A stretch of 64,000 nucleotides of DNA from Arthrobacter nitrophenolicus (GTDB taxonomy: Bacteria > Actinomycetota > Actinomycetes > Actinomycetales > Micrococcaceae). Position numbers and translations under genes: made by a program. Shown here one piece after another: positions 17,488-28,796 of the stretch. Every line of letters begins with the position of its first letter. Positions within the stretch are counted from its first letter, which is position 1. The stretch is from the NCBI RefSeq assembly GCF_000332815.1, contig NZ_AOFD01000009.1, forward strand, positions 34,567 through 98,566, given 5' to 3'. Below the pieces are notes generated by a model. The model searched no databases. It saw nothing but the letters and a program-made list of their open reading frames with translations, and was not told the origin of the DNA.

Positions 17488-18093
17488 ATGGGCAGGCGGT
17501 GGATTTTTGACGGGCATATTGCCGGTATTGGCACCGCCTCCGGCCTGCGGGCAGTCGTGGGGGTCTGGCAGCACTCCCCTTTCGGGCCGTTTGCGGATGT
17601 CATGGTCCAGCAAAAGTCCGGCCACCGGCTGCTGCTCGCTCCCAGTGACGAGGTGGCCGGCTTCATCTCCGACACCTACAGCTTTGACGAGGTCCGCGTC
17701 CAGGACGTGTCCGTGGTGCTTGCCCGCCGGGCCCTGGCCGTTGACGCCGGGCCCCTCCACCTGCGCGCCCGCATCGGTGCCCGGACCCTGCTCGGGAAGG
17801 GGCTGCGGGCCGTTCCCCGGCCGCTGGCGGTGCATCCCCGCTGGCTGAGTGCGGTGAGCCCGCTGGCGTCCCTGGCCGCGCCGGGCGCCCGGACGTTCGG
17901 CACGGCGGGCAACGGCCGCCTTGAGTACTACGGGGTGAGCGACCTGCACCACGTCACCTCCGCCGTCGTGCACTGGGACGGGGACGACGCCGGGAGGCTG
18001 GCTGACATCAAGCCGCCGGTGACGTTCGGCTTCAGCAGCGTCCCGCCGCGGCCCAGCCTGGCGCGGGTGCGGACCACGGTGGTGGAGTCCTAG
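17488..18093 (+). CDS. Conserved hypothetical protein, divergent from guaB3
   Basis: A 201-residue protein that I do not recognise. It has no signal peptide or membrane helix, is basic overall, and begins MGRRWIFDGHIAGIG. An internal block around residues 62-75 (SFDEVRVQDVSVV) and a tail rich in beta-strand-forming residues suggest a compact beta-rich fold. The composition is protein-like and third positions are GC-rich, so it is a real gene. Its stop overlaps the stop of the convergent ABC transporter gene by a few bases. Only 49 bases separate it from guaB3, so the two share a promoter region. Confidence 0.8.
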   Translation: MGRRWIFDGHIAGIGTASGLRAVVGVWQHSPFGPFADVMVQQKSGHRLLLAPSDEVAGFISDTYSFDEVRVQDVSVVLARRALAVDAGPLHLRARIGARTLLGKGLRAVPRPLAVHPRWLSAVSPLASLAAPGARTFGTAGNGRLEYYGVSDLHHVTSAVVHWDGDDAGRLADIKPPVTFGFSSVPPRPSLARVRTTVVES

Positions 18094-19949
18094 ATCCCGC
18101 CTGCCTCCTCAACGGAGAGTTGGGATTCGAACATGCGAAAGTAGCGGCCGCGGAGTGCCACCAGTTCCCGGTGGGTACCCTGCTCCACGATCCGGCCGTC
18201 CTCGAGCATGTAGACAATGTCCGCCTTCTCGATGGTGGCCAGCCGGTGGCTGATGGCAATGATTGTGCTGCTGCGGTCCGCGAAAAGCCGGGTGAAAATC
18301 CGGTGTTCGGCGAGCGCATCGATGGCTGACGTGGGTTCGTCCATGACCATGAACGAGGCGTCGCGGTAGAAGTTGCGTGCCATGGCGAGGCGCTGCCACT
18401 GGCCGCCGGACAGTCCGCTGCCTTTGCGGCCTCGGGGGTCCTCCATCCAGTTGCTGACGTGGTTGTCCAGGCCGTTGGGCAGCTTGTTGATGAAGTCGAG
18501 CGCCTCAGCGTCGGCAGCGGCCCGGCGGATCCTGGCGTCGTCCCTGGGTGAGTCGACGTCGCCGAACCAGATGTTCTCGGCGGCAGTGGCGAACTCGTAC
18601 TTGAGGAACTCCTGGCTCAGCACCGCCAGGTGCCGGTGCCAGGAGGTGACGTCGACGGCGGCGAGGTCCACGCCGTCGAGCATTACCTGCCCGGAGTCCG
18701 GCCGGTAGAGGCCGGCAAGGATCCGGATCAGGGTGGACTTTCCGGCCCCGTTCTCCCCCACAATGGCGATGTGCTGGCCCTCACGGATGGTCATGCTGAT
18801 CCCGCGGATGACTTCGATGTCGCTGCCGGTGTAGGTGAAGCGGATGTCCCTGAGCTCCACTTCGCGGGGCGCGGCCAGCAGCGGCGGCGCGTGCTCGGAG
18901 TGCACGGGAAGGGCCATGAACAGCTCGTAGTCCTTGAGGTTTGCCAGGTCCTCATCGATGGAACTGAGGGAGGAGACCAGGTTGTTCGCGGTGGACAGGG
19001 CCCGGCTGACGATCTGCTGGACGTAGAGGAACTGGCCGACGGGCTGGGCGCGGGCGATGATTTGCCCCACCACCCAGATCAGCGATACCACCTCGGCGCC
19101 GTACTGGAGGGCGTCGGCAGCCAGTTGCTTGGGGATGTACCGCCGCTGGAAATCGAGCCGGCGGCGCTCGTCCGCGTCCCGCAGCCTCGACCGGAGATCC
19201 ATAAGGAAACCGACGATTCCGTACAGCCGCATTTCCGCGATGTGCTGGGGCCGCAGGAGGTTGGTCTCGATCATCCGGCGCTGCCGCCGGGAGTCCACCT
19301 GCGTGTTCCAGTGCGCGATCTGTTCGCGGGAGAGCTTGAACTGCAGATAAACGCTGGGCACGATCGCCACCAGGACGATGACCGCGATCCACCAGCTGAC
19401 CAGCAGCAGGGCTCCTACGGCCAGGATCACCGAGACGAGCTGGGTGAAGATGCCGGCGATGCGGTCAAGGACCCGGGCATAGGAATCGGAGAACCGCTTG
19501 GCACGGTCATAGAGGTCAACGGTCTCTTTGTCGTCGTACCGCCAGAACTCAAGGGCCAGGAAGCGTTCGTACATCTGGTCGCCCACGATGGCGCCTACTT
19601 TGAAGCTCATGAGCTGCTGGATGTAGCGGTCGACGCTGGTGAAGGCGCCCCAGAAGAGGCCCAGCGCGGCGGTGATGATGACATAGACGATGGCCATCTG
19701 GCCGGCACCGGCGTCGCCTGTGTAGGCGGCCGCCAGAGCGGTTGTGGTCAGGGCCGCGAAGTACGTGGTGACGAGGGGCAGCACCGCTGAGATCAGCGAG
19801 CCGAGCACCTTCATGATGACCGCGCCCGGGGAGGCGCGGAAGCTGACCCGCAGGACCTGGGCTACAGCCCGGGCGTAGGGGCGCAGGGCCAGCCGGCGCT
19901 GCGGATCGCGTCTGGGTTGCAGTTCGGCCGGATGGCCAGTCGGAGGCAT
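18090..19949 (-). CDS. ABC exporter, fused permease-ATPase
   Basis: A 619-residue half-transporter: about five to six membrane helices in the first 330 residues, then an ATPase domain with Walker A GENGAGKST (near residue 393), Q-loop LSQEF, signature LSGGQWQRLAMAR, Walker B FMVMDEPTS and H-loop ISHR. The signature motif has WQR in place of the common QQR. It would work as a dimer exporting an unknown substrate (lipid, peptide or drug). No partner half-transporter is adjacent, so a homodimer is likely. A 22-bp palindrome lies upstream, between it and guaB. Confidence 0.94.
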   Translation of the reverse strand: MPPTGHPAELQPRRDPQRRLALRPYARAVAQVLRVSFRASPGAVIMKVLGSLISAVLPLVTTYFAALTTTALAAAYTGDAGAGQMAIVYVIITAALGLFWGAFTSVDRYIQQLMSFKVGAIVGDQMYERFLALEFWRYDDKETVDLYDRAKRFSDSYARVLDRIAGIFTQLVSVILAVGALLLVSWWIAVIVLVAIVPSVYLQFKLSREQIAHWNTQVDSRRQRRMIETNLLRPQHIAEMRLYGIVGFLMDLRSRLRDADERRRLDFQRRYIPKQLAADALQYGAEVVSLIWVVGQIIARAQPVGQFLYVQQIVSRALSTANNLVSSLSSIDEDLANLKDYELFMALPVHSEHAPPLLAAPREVELRDIRFTYTGSDIEVIRGISMTIREGQHIAIVGENGAGKSTLIRILAGLYRPDSGQVMLDGVDLAAVDVTSWHRHLAVLSQEFLKYEFATAAENIWFGDVDSPRDDARIRRAAADAEALDFINKLPNGLDNHVSNWMEDPRGRKGSGLSGGQWQRLAMARNFYRDASFMVMDEPTSAIDALAEHRIFTRLFADRSSTIIAISHRLATIEKADIVYMLEDGRIVEQGTHRELVALRGRYFRMFESQLSVEEAGGI

Positions 19950-19995
19950 GCCCCCAGCCTATTACCGCCCGGCGGAAGGGGCGGAGGCATCAGCC

Positions 19996-20041
19996 GGTGG
20001 TTGAGCCTGTCGAAACCCTGGTTTCGACAGGCTCAACCACC
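19996..20041. repeat. 46-bp palindrome (22-bp perfect arms)
   Basis: Two perfect 22-base arms (starting GGTGGTTGAGCCTGTCG) around a two-base CT loop, ten bases past the guaB stop and before the ABC gene. It can act as guaB terminator. I recall intergenic copies of this TTTCGACAGGCTCAACC palindrome as frequent in Arthrobacter relatives, suggesting a dispersed REP-like element. Confidence 0.85.
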
Positions 20042-20050
20042 AAGCGGGCC

Positions 20051-21561
<1,511 letters not shown>

Positions 21562-21772
21562 GAGTGCGCCTCTTACCTTGGTTGCTGGGCGGGTAGGGGT
21601 TGCAGCCGATGACCAGCCCGTCATTACGGGTCTGGCCTGTGCAGGGGATCAGGACCGCCGCATGCGGCGTTCCGGGGGCAGGAAGTATTGAGTAAATATT
21701 AGAACCTCTGCGCCGATCCCCCTATTCCACGCGTGCAATGTGAGCAACTGCACGAACTCCCTCCGGGCAGAG

Positions 21773-23851
21773 TCAGCGCCAGCCGGTGGCGGCCAGCAGC
21801 CGTTGCTCGAACATGGGGATCATGCTCTCCACATAGGTCCTGGTCAGGTGGTTGTCGTCCTTGTACACGTAGACGTTGCCCACCACGGCGGGGCAGACTC
21901 CGCGGGCACAGATGAAATCGCTCATGTCCATCAGGTGCAGCCCGTCCAGCTTGCCCCGGTAACCCTCCAGGGGTGAGGGATCAACGAGTGATTCGCTGAG
22001 CGACGGGTTGCATTCCGGGGCCTCGGCGCCGTGCCGCTGCACGCACTCGGGCATGTTGAACGTGAAGCGCGGGTTGTCCCGGATGCCCACCACTTCGATG
22101 CCGGCCTCGGTAAACGGGCGCACGCCGTCCAGGTAGCCCGGCACTTCCGTCTCGAAGGGGGCCTCCTCGTGCGTCAGCGATGCGACAGTGAAGACGGCGT
22201 CCGGGCGGTGCTCCAGGACGTAGGCGGAAGCTGCGCTGTTGTACGCATTGCATTCCGCGTTGCGGGTGTCTGACGAGGCGCCGAACCGGCAGGCCGGCAT
22301 CAGCAGGGTGACCAGTTCCCAGCCTCTCGCCTCGGCGATCGGTGCCAGCGCGCCGAGGTACTGCTGGGAGTGCGAGTCGCCCAGCACCACGATCCGCTTG
22401 CTGGCACCCTCGGCGGGAACGGCCTGCCGGCACCCTTCCAGGATGGGGTCGGCCGTGGCGTTTGCTCCGGTGCAGGGGGCGTGGATGCCAGCCCAGTCCT
22501 GGTCCAAGGCGGAAGGGCCGGGAATGAATTTGGCCTCGGGTGCCGGCACCCCGGCATTCTCCGGGCTGAGGGCCGCGGCCCCGGGTGTAAGTTCCCGCGG
22601 CTGCGCCGCCGTCGCGGCTTCCTCGGCTGTGAGCGTGGTCTGCCAGATGGCCACCGGACCGGCAAGCACCGCACCGCAGGCGGCAATCACGACGGCGGTG
22701 CGCCAGGCCCGCAGCTTCGGCCAGTGCCAGTCGCGCAGCGGTTTTTCCACGAAGCGGGTGGTGAGGACGGCGAGCACGATCGAGGCGCCCACAATGGCAA
22801 GGCCCTGGACAAGGTTGGGCTCCTCCACGCCGGTGGCGGCGAGCGCCAGCACCAGCACGGGCCAGTGCCACAGGTAGAGGGCGTAGGAATTGTCACCCAG
22901 GGCCACGGCGGGCTTGCTGCTCAGGAAACGGTCCACCCCGAACCGGCTCCCGGTCTGCCCGGCCACGATGATGGCTGCGGCGGAAAGCGTGGGCCACAGG
23001 GCGACGAAGCCGGGAAAGGACCGGTCCACCGTCAGCAGCAGGCCTACGGAAACCATGCCCGCCAGGCCTGCCCAGCCCAGCACCAGGCGCAGGGCCCGGC
23101 GGGGTTTGAGGTAGGGCAGGGCAAGGGCGAGCAGGGACCCCAGGGCGAATTCCCAGAGCCGGGCCCTGGTGTCGAAGTAGGCGTACGCCTGGTTGGTGGC
23201 GGTCTGTTCCACCGAGAACGCCAGCGAGATGGCGAACACCGCACCGAACACCAGGGCAAGCAGTCCGCGGTAGGTCAATCCATGGAGCGCGGTGATGCGG
23301 TGCAGCAGCGCCAGCAGTGCCGCGCTTCCGGCAAAGATGAGGGGCCACAGGATGAAGACCTGCCCCTGGATGGACAGGGACCAGAAGTGCTGGAGGGGGC
23401 TGGCGCCAGCGTGGTCCTGCGCGTAGTAGTCCACGGCGGTGTCGGCGAGCAGCCAGTTCTGGCTGTAGAGCAGTGATGCCCACGCCTGATCCAGCACCTG
23501 TGGCCACCGGCCCTGCGGGAGGATGAGCCAGGTGCCGGCCAGGACGCCGAGGATGACCACGACGGCGGCAGGCAGCAGCCGCTTGAACAGGTGCAGCCAG
23601 TGCCCCAACAGCCCGAACGGCCTGCCCGATTCGGCCTTCCGGACGAAGGAGAGCGTCAGCAGGAACGCGGAGATCAGCAGGAAGATGTCGACGCCGCCGG
23701 ACACCCGGCCGAGCCACACGTGGTAGGCAACCACCATCAGGACGGCCAGTGCGCGCAGGCCCTGGACCTCGGGACGGAATGTCGGTTTCCGGCTCTTGGC
23801 GGCTGCTTTCGGCTCCGGGCCGGAGGCAGCCGCGGTTCTCGCTATCGACAC
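21773..23851 (-). CDS. Membrane acyltransferase with SGNH domain (OafA/YrhL-like)
   Basis: A 692-residue protein. Residues about 25-370 form an acyltransferase-3 domain with ten or so membrane helices, opening with RPEVQGLRALAVLMVVAYHV (the catalytic His is in AYHV) and VSGGVDIFLLISAFLL. The C-terminal 250 residues are an extracytoplasmic SGNH-hydrolase domain with GDSHS as nucleophile block and DDNHL as the Asp/His block. Such proteins O-acetylate cell-surface polysaccharide, peptidoglycan or lipid. The GTG at 23851 is chosen for GGAAGG seven bases upstream. No other polysaccharide genes are adjacent. Confidence 0.93.
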   Translation of the reverse strand: MSIARTAAASGPEPKAAAKSRKPTFRPEVQGLRALAVLMVVAYHVWLGRVSGGVDIFLLISAFLLTLSFVRKAESGRPFGLLGHWLHLFKRLLPAAVVVILGVLAGTWLILPQGRWPQVLDQAWASLLYSQNWLLADTAVDYYAQDHAGASPLQHFWSLSIQGQVFILWPLIFAGSAALLALLHRITALHGLTYRGLLALVFGAVFAISLAFSVEQTATNQAYAYFDTRARLWEFALGSLLALALPYLKPRRALRLVLGWAGLAGMVSVGLLLTVDRSFPGFVALWPTLSAAAIIVAGQTGSRFGVDRFLSSKPAVALGDNSYALYLWHWPVLVLALAATGVEEPNLVQGLAIVGASIVLAVLTTRFVEKPLRDWHWPKLRAWRTAVVIAACGAVLAGPVAIWQTTLTAEEAATAAQPRELTPGAAALSPENAGVPAPEAKFIPGPSALDQDWAGIHAPCTGANATADPILEGCRQAVPAEGASKRIVVLGDSHSQQYLGALAPIAEARGWELVTLLMPACRFGASSDTRNAECNAYNSAASAYVLEHRPDAVFTVASLTHEEAPFETEVPGYLDGVRPFTEAGIEVVGIRDNPRFTFNMPECVQRHGAEAPECNPSLSESLVDPSPLEGYRGKLDGLHLMDMSDFICARGVCPAVVGNVYVYKDDNHLTRTYVESMIPMFEQRLLAATGWR

Positions 23852-23959
23852 AAAAAGACCTTCCGGCGGCGGACAAAGCATCAATTCTACCGAGGCGCGG
23901 GGGATTTTCCGGGAAAGGTAACAGGCATCACGGCCCTCTCGGCGAAGCGTTGGGTCAGC

Positions 23960-25081
23960 TCAGGCCGCAGCCACAGCGGATCCGAGAACGGCGGGAGCCG
24001 GAATTTTGGCGGCCAGGTAGCGCGCGTCGCGGCTGAGGCCCGGAAGGGTGTCCGAAGCTTCCGCGTACAGGAACCGTTGCCCCAGGAAGAACAGCCCGCG
24101 GCAATCCAAAGCCACACCGCGCCACTGCCTGGGCATAGCACCGCCGTCGAGCAGGGCCGGATCGATCCAGCTGAAATCCTCCCGGAAACCGGTGCACCAG
24201 ATCACGCTCGAGACCTCAAGGCGCGTTCCGTCCGCCAGTACAGGCATCCCGTCAACCACTCCGGCGACCCTCGGCACGACGCGCACGCCGGCTGCGGCGA
24301 GGTCCTTCGTCTTCGTCCGGATCAGAGGTTCGGCGTGCGCCTTAAGCGCCGGCGCCACTTTGCGGCCTATCGGTGTGCCAAGCGTGAGTACGTGCAGGCC
24401 AAGGAAGCGCACAATCGGGAAAGCGTAGCGTGCCGCGGTTTTGCCATGCTTCACCGGCATCTCGCCTGTCGGCTTGCCCGCCACCAGGGACGGCCGGGTC
24501 CTGGAAACTTCGAGGCCGATCTCCGCCCCCGAGTTCCCCAGCCCCACAACCAGGACCGGTCCCGCCTGGAGCTGTTGCGGGTTCCGGTACTGGCTGGAAT
24601 GCAGTTGCTTCACGGAAGGTGCCAGTCCCGCTGCGAAGGCCGGCACCTCGGGTGTCTGCGTGGAGCCTGTGGCCACCACCACGTTGCGTGCTTCCCATCG
24701 GTGGCCGTTGGCGGTGGCGACGTAGCGGTCCGCTTCCCGCCAGAGGCGCTCCACGCGGACGCCGTGGTTCACGGGCAGTTCAAATTCCTCGGCATACCAT
24801 TCGAGGTAGTCCGCCAATTCATCTTTGGTGGGGAAGGACAGCCGGTCCGCCGGGAACGGTGCGCCGGGCAGCCCGTCATATTTGGCAGGGGTGAACACCC
24901 GGAGTGAGTCCCATCGTTGCCGCCAGGCCTCGCCGGCCCTCTGGCTTGCATCCAGAATCAGGAACTTCCGCTTCTGCGCTTTCAAGAAGTAGCCCATCGC
25001 GAGGCCTGCCTGCCCTCCCCCGATCACCAGCGTGTCCAGCACTGTGCCGGTCCCGTTCGTGCTGCTGTCTTCGTTGTTCAT
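23960..25081 (-). CDS. FAD/NAD(P)-dependent oxidoreductase (flavin monooxygenase-like)
   Basis: A 373-residue enzyme of the CzcO/trkA-like flavoprotein group. It has an FAD-binding GGGQAGLAMGYFL near residue 20, a central ATGS segment, and an NAD(P)-binding VVGLGNSGAEIG near residue 175, with a TGFREDFSW segment towards the end. This layout suits flavin-dependent monooxygenases. Substrate unknown. The ATG at 25081 overlaps the stop of the upstream small membrane protein gene (ATGA); the longer open frame upstream is only a shadow of that gene. The two are translationally coupled. Confidence 0.9.
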   Translation of the reverse strand: MNNEDSSTNGTGTVLDTLVIGGGQAGLAMGYFLKAQKRKFLILDASQRAGEAWRQRWDSLRVFTPAKYDGLPGAPFPADRLSFPTKDELADYLEWYAEEFELPVNHGVRVERLWREADRYVATANGHRWEARNVVVATGSTQTPEVPAFAAGLAPSVKQLHSSQYRNPQQLQAGPVLVVGLGNSGAEIGLEVSRTRPSLVAGKPTGEMPVKHGKTAARYAFPIVRFLGLHVLTLGTPIGRKVAPALKAHAEPLIRTKTKDLAAAGVRVVPRVAGVVDGMPVLADGTRLEVSSVIWCTGFREDFSWIDPALLDGGAMPRQWRGVALDCRGLFFLGQRFLYAEASDTLPGLSRDARYLAAKIPAPAVLGSAVAAA

Positions 25082-25425
25082 GGCTGTTTCACTCCCTGCT
25101 TGGTTGCGGTTTCGTGGACTGAACCTCCCCCAGCTCCGCCCATCTGCGCCTGTCCTGTCACCGGACCGCCGTGGCCGTAGCGGATCCACCAGACGAGCAT
25201 CAGCGCTGACGCGAGGACGTAGGCCAGGTGGAGTACCCAGATGGGACCGGCGGGAAGGTTGAAGACGTAGACGGAATGGACGGCATTCGCCACGTTGCTC
25301 AGCACCAGGTTGCCCGGGCTGTAGGACGCCAGGTCCCGGGTGCGGGCAGCCTTGACCAGCATTGGCAGCATGCCAACGGCAAACAGCACCGTGGAGAGGG
25401 TGCCGGCCAGCATGGGAAGGTTCAT
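25078..25425 (-). CDS. Small three-helix membrane protein, SemiSWEET/PQ-loop-like
   Basis: A 115-residue protein with three hydrophobic helices in residues 1-80 and a Gly-rich polar tail. The first helix ends in MLPMLVKAARTRDLASYS, resembling the P-Q loop and following Lys-Thr-Lys-Ser segment of SemiSWEET/MtN3 half-transporters; VLSNVANAVHSVYV resembles the second helix. If so it would dimerise to move a small solute. The resemblance is weak and judged by eye. Coupled to the flavin oxidoreductase by ATGA overlap; a LuxR-type regulator lies upstream on the same strand. Confidence 0.7.
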   Translation of the reverse strand: MNLPMLAGTLSTVLFAVGMLPMLVKAARTRDLASYSPGNLVLSNVANAVHSVYVFNLPAGPIWVLHLAYVLASALMLVWWIRYGHGGPVTGQAQMGGAGGGSVHETATKQGVKQP

Positions 25426-25526
25426 GTCCTGAGGCTATTGGCGCGCCCGGGGGCTGCGCGTCGGCCAAATCATGCAACCTTCACGCCCGCCGGCATGGGT
25501 CTTTTTGCCCATACCGGGGTGCGGGC

Positions 25527-27159
25527 TTATCCCGCCAGGCCGTGTTCGTAGGCGTAGCTGGTGGCCGCCGCCCTGGAGGTCACGCCGAGCTTGAGGAAGA
25601 TATTGCTCAGGTGCCGGGCTACCGTCTTCTCGCTCAGGTACAGCTCGGCGGCAATGGCACGGTTTCCCTTTCCGGACGCCACGAGCCGGAGCACCTCGCG
25701 CTCCCGCGCCGTCAGGGGACCCTCCTGAGTACTGGCCGGGTGCTGCATTAAGGACGCTGCCCAGGCCGCTGCGGGGGCTGCGCCAAGTTCAAGGAATTCG
25801 GCGTGGGCGGCCTCCAAGTCCATCGCGGCGGACGACTCATCCCCCAGTTCGCGGCAGGCGCACGCGATCAGCACCCGGCAGCGCGCGGCCTCGTGCGGCA
25901 CCCCGAGTTCGAACCAGAGGCGCCAGGCCTGCCGCAGCAACCGTGACGCCGCCGCCGCTTCGCCCTCTGCCAGATTGACGGTCCCCCTTGCCTGGCGGGC
26001 CACGGCTGTGACCATGGGCATGGGGCATTCGCCGGCGAAGGCGTCCAACTCATCGGCTCCCCCGCGTGCCGCTGCCAGGTCCCCGGCGGCCAGCTCGATT
26101 TCCACCAGGGCAGGCAGCAGGTGCCGCCGGGTGGCAGTGTCGGCAACACCTGCTGCCCTGCGGATCATCGACTGCGCCTGGACAGCGTCTCCGCGTGCCA
26201 GTGTCAGCAGCGCCAGACCGGGCTGGGGTTCATAGCCGCTTTCTGCCGCTTTCCGGTAGGACTCCTCCGCGGCGGCGATGTTGCCCGCCTGACGGTGCAC
26301 TTCGCCCTGCTCGTACCAGCCGCCGAACAGCGCCTGGGGATCACCCCTGGTTGACCTGTCCTGGGCAGCGGCGGCCGCTTTCAGAGCCTCCGCCCAGGCG
26401 CCGTGCAGCCGGAAGAGCTCTGCCCGGTGGGACTGGCACTGCCCGCTGAACGCCACCATGTCGGGCCTGGCCTGGCACCAGCGGTCCAGCGCGATAGTCC
26501 ATTCCATGGCCCTCGCCAGGTCATAGGCCAGATGGCAGTTGCCGATGACGGCGCAGTAGCCGATGCCGGAGGGTATCGGGGACAGCTCGCCCGAGGTGAC
26601 AGCACCATGACCTCGTCGAGGATCTTCAGGCCCTCGTTTGGCCGGCCGAGCATGAGGTTGGCTTGCCCGGTGCCAAGGAGTGCCAGGCTGTCACGTCCCT
26701 GTCCTGCGCCAGGCGGGCAATCTCGGCGGCCCGGGTAAATACCTCCAGGGCTCCCGCGGGGTCACCGCCATAGAGCTTTCCCAGCCCCTGGGGCATGAGC
26801 AGGAGCCCTTGTACCGCGTGGAGTTCGTCAAGCTCCGTCGCCAGCCGCTGCCCGCGCGCCAGCCAGCCGCCCGCACGCGCCATCTCACCGAGGTTGCTCA
26901 GCTGGATGCCCATCCAGCCGGCGCAGCGGGCTGCGCCGGCCACGTCTCCAACTTCCAGGAATTCCTCGTGCGCCCTGGTGAGCGTCTCAAGGCCTGCGGT
27001 GGTGTTGCCCGTGAGGATCTCCGCGGTGGCAAGCCTTTCCAGGTCCGCGGCCGGAAGTCCGCCCCGCCGGTCGGCATCGAGGAAGTTCTCGAAGGCATCT
27101 GTCCAGCGGTGCTCGCGGAAGGCAGCCCGGCCCTGGTCAATACCTGCTTCAGTGGACAC
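25527..27159 (-). pseudogene. LuxR-family regulator with helical repeats, two frameshifts as read
   Basis: A regulator of about 544 residues when corrected. Most of it is TPR-like alpha-helical repeats (for example RLATAEILTGNTTAGLETL). The last 60 residues are a LuxR/GerE helix-turn-helix with LTAREREVLRLVASGKGNRAIA and SEKTVARHLSNIFLKLGV. There is no ATPase or receiver domain, unlike MalT/LAL regulators. The frame breaks near 26686 (one C lost: ...DVTA|LALLGTGQANL) and near 26604 (one base lost after DEVMV). Both repair to a single continuous frame, so error is likelier than decay. It may control the adjacent PQ-loop/flavin oxidoreductase pair (inference from position). Confidence 0.82.
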
Positions 27160-27272
27160 CTGGCCTCCTTTCGGATACCCCGCCCAGCCGGCCCGCCGTC
27201 GTCGTGCTTCTGCAGTGGCGGTCCCTAAGCGTCACCGTACGCCCGCCGGGGCACGGGCACAAGCGGCCTTCG

Positions 27273-28796
27273 TCAGGAACGCAGCAGGGCGCGCAGCGTC
27301 TGGATGGTGTCGGCTTCGGCGGGCGTTTTGTCGTCCCGGTAGCGCTTGACGCGGGCGAACCGGAGGGCGATGCCGCCGGGATAGCGCGAAGACTGCTGCA
27401 CGCCGTCGATCGCAATTTCCACGACCGTGACAGGCTCCACCCAGACCGTGTTTGCCGTCCGCCGCACTTCGATCTCCTGGAACCGCTCCGTCTGCCAGCG
27501 CAGAAGTTCGTCCGTGAGGCCCTTGAAGGTCTTCCCGACCATCACATAGTTGCCGGGTTCGCCGAACTCGCCGGCCGGGTCCAGGGCTCCGAGGTGCAGG
27601 TTCGACAACATCCCCGTCCGCCGCCCGGACCCCCATTCGCACGCGAGCACCACCAGGTCGTACGTCAGCACCGGCTTGACCTTGATCCAGTTGGACCCGC
27701 GCCGGCCGGCAGCGTAGAGCGAGCCCACCGCCTTCACCACCACACCCTCATGCCCGGCGGCGAGCGCCTGCCGCGAGACGTTCTCTGCAACCGCCGGATC
27801 CGCGGTGATCTCGCCGGGGATGCGGTGGTCGGGCGCGATGCGTTCGAGCACGCCGAGGCGCGTGGCCAGCGGCTCATCCAGCAGGTCGCGGCCGTCAAGG
27901 TGCAGCACGTCAAAGAACCACGGATGCAGCAGCGTGGAGCGCGCCTGGTCGGCCCCGAACCGTGACATGGTCTCCTGGAACGGCCGCGGGGCGCCGTCCT
28001 CGCCCAGGGCGAGGGTCTCGCCGTCGAGGATCACGTCGCGTACCGGGAGGGTGCGCACCAGATCCACCACCTCGGGGAGCCGGTGTGTCACCTCGGCCAG
28101 CGTCCGCGTGTAGATGCGCACCTGCTCGCCGGAGCGGTGCACCTGGATGCGGGCGCCGTCGAGCTTGTATTCCACTGAGGCCTCCCCCGTGGTCTCCAGC
28201 GCCGCACTAACACTGGACGCCGTTGCCGCGAGCATGGGCTGCACGGGGCGGCCGACGACGAGGCCCACCGCGTCCAACTCTTCCTCCGTCCCGGTGATCG
28301 CCACCAGGGCGGTGCCGCCGAGGTCGCCGGAGAGCATCGCCGCCCGCCGGACGGACTCCACCGGCCGCCCGCCGGCGCGGGCGACGGCGTCAGTCAGGAC
28401 GCCTTCCAGGGCGCCGGTGCGCAGCTCACCCAGGAGGACTCCGGCGATGAACGCCTGCTCCCGTTCGGTGGCGGTGGACAGAAGTGTGCGGAGGGTGGCG
28501 GCACGCTCCGCTGCGGACCCGGTGCCGGCCGTGCCGAGGAGGCGGTCCAGGGCGGCGTCGACGTCGGCGACCGTCAGGGTGGGTTCGTCGGCCGGGTCCC
28601 CCATGGCCGACCGCATCCCGCTCCAGCCCACTCCCACCCGTCCCTGCCGCGGTTTTGCGATGAGCAGGCCGACTGCAGTGGCAATCTCCCCGGGTTCAAG
28701 CCGGCGCAGCAGGCCGGCGAGTGCCTCGACCTTGGCGAGCCGGGAGCGTGTGGATGCGACAGCATCAGTGGTTTTCACGAGCTCGTCGAGCAGCAT
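27273..28796 (-). CDS. ligB: ATP-dependent DNA ligase
   Basis: A 507-residue ATP-dependent ligase of the archaeal/actinobacterial LigB type. The N-terminal 200 residues are the DNA-binding helical domain. The nucleotidyltransferase motif I is EYKLDGARIQVHR near residue 210 with the adenylated Lys, followed by motif III (FFDVLHLDG), motif IV (HEGVVVKA) and motif V (WIKVKP), then the OB-fold ending in RFARVKRYRDDK. It is intact. Replicative joining uses NAD-dependent LigA, so this is probably an accessory repair ligase. Confidence 0.95.
   Translation of the reverse strand: MLLDELVKTTDAVASTRSRLAKVEALAGLLRRLEPGEIATAVGLLIAKPRQGRVGVGWSGMRSAMGDPADEPTLTVADVDAALDRLLGTAGTGSAAERAATLRTLLSTATEREQAFIAGVLLGELRTGALEGVLTDAVARAGGRPVESVRRAAMLSGDLGGTALVAITGTEEELDAVGLVVGRPVQPMLAATASSVSAALETTGEASVEYKLDGARIQVHRSGEQVRIYTRTLAEVTHRLPEVVDLVRTLPVRDVILDGETLALGEDGAPRPFQETMSRFGADQARSTLLHPWFFDVLHLDGRDLLDEPLATRLGVLERIAPDHRIPGEITADPAVAENVSRQALAAGHEGVVVKAVGSLYAAGRRGSNWIKVKPVLTYDLVVLACEWGSGRRTGMLSNLHLGALDPAGEFGEPGNYVMVGKTFKGLTDELLRWQTERFQEIEVRRTANTVWVEPVTVVEIAIDGVQQSSRYPGGIALRFARVKRYRDDKTPAEADTIQTLRALLRS

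Noticed and set aside
25082..25477. N-terminal extension of the flavin oxidoreductase
   Set aside because: The extension is the out-of-frame reading of the small membrane protein gene; the ATG at 25081 starts the conserved FAD domain with an ATGA overlap.
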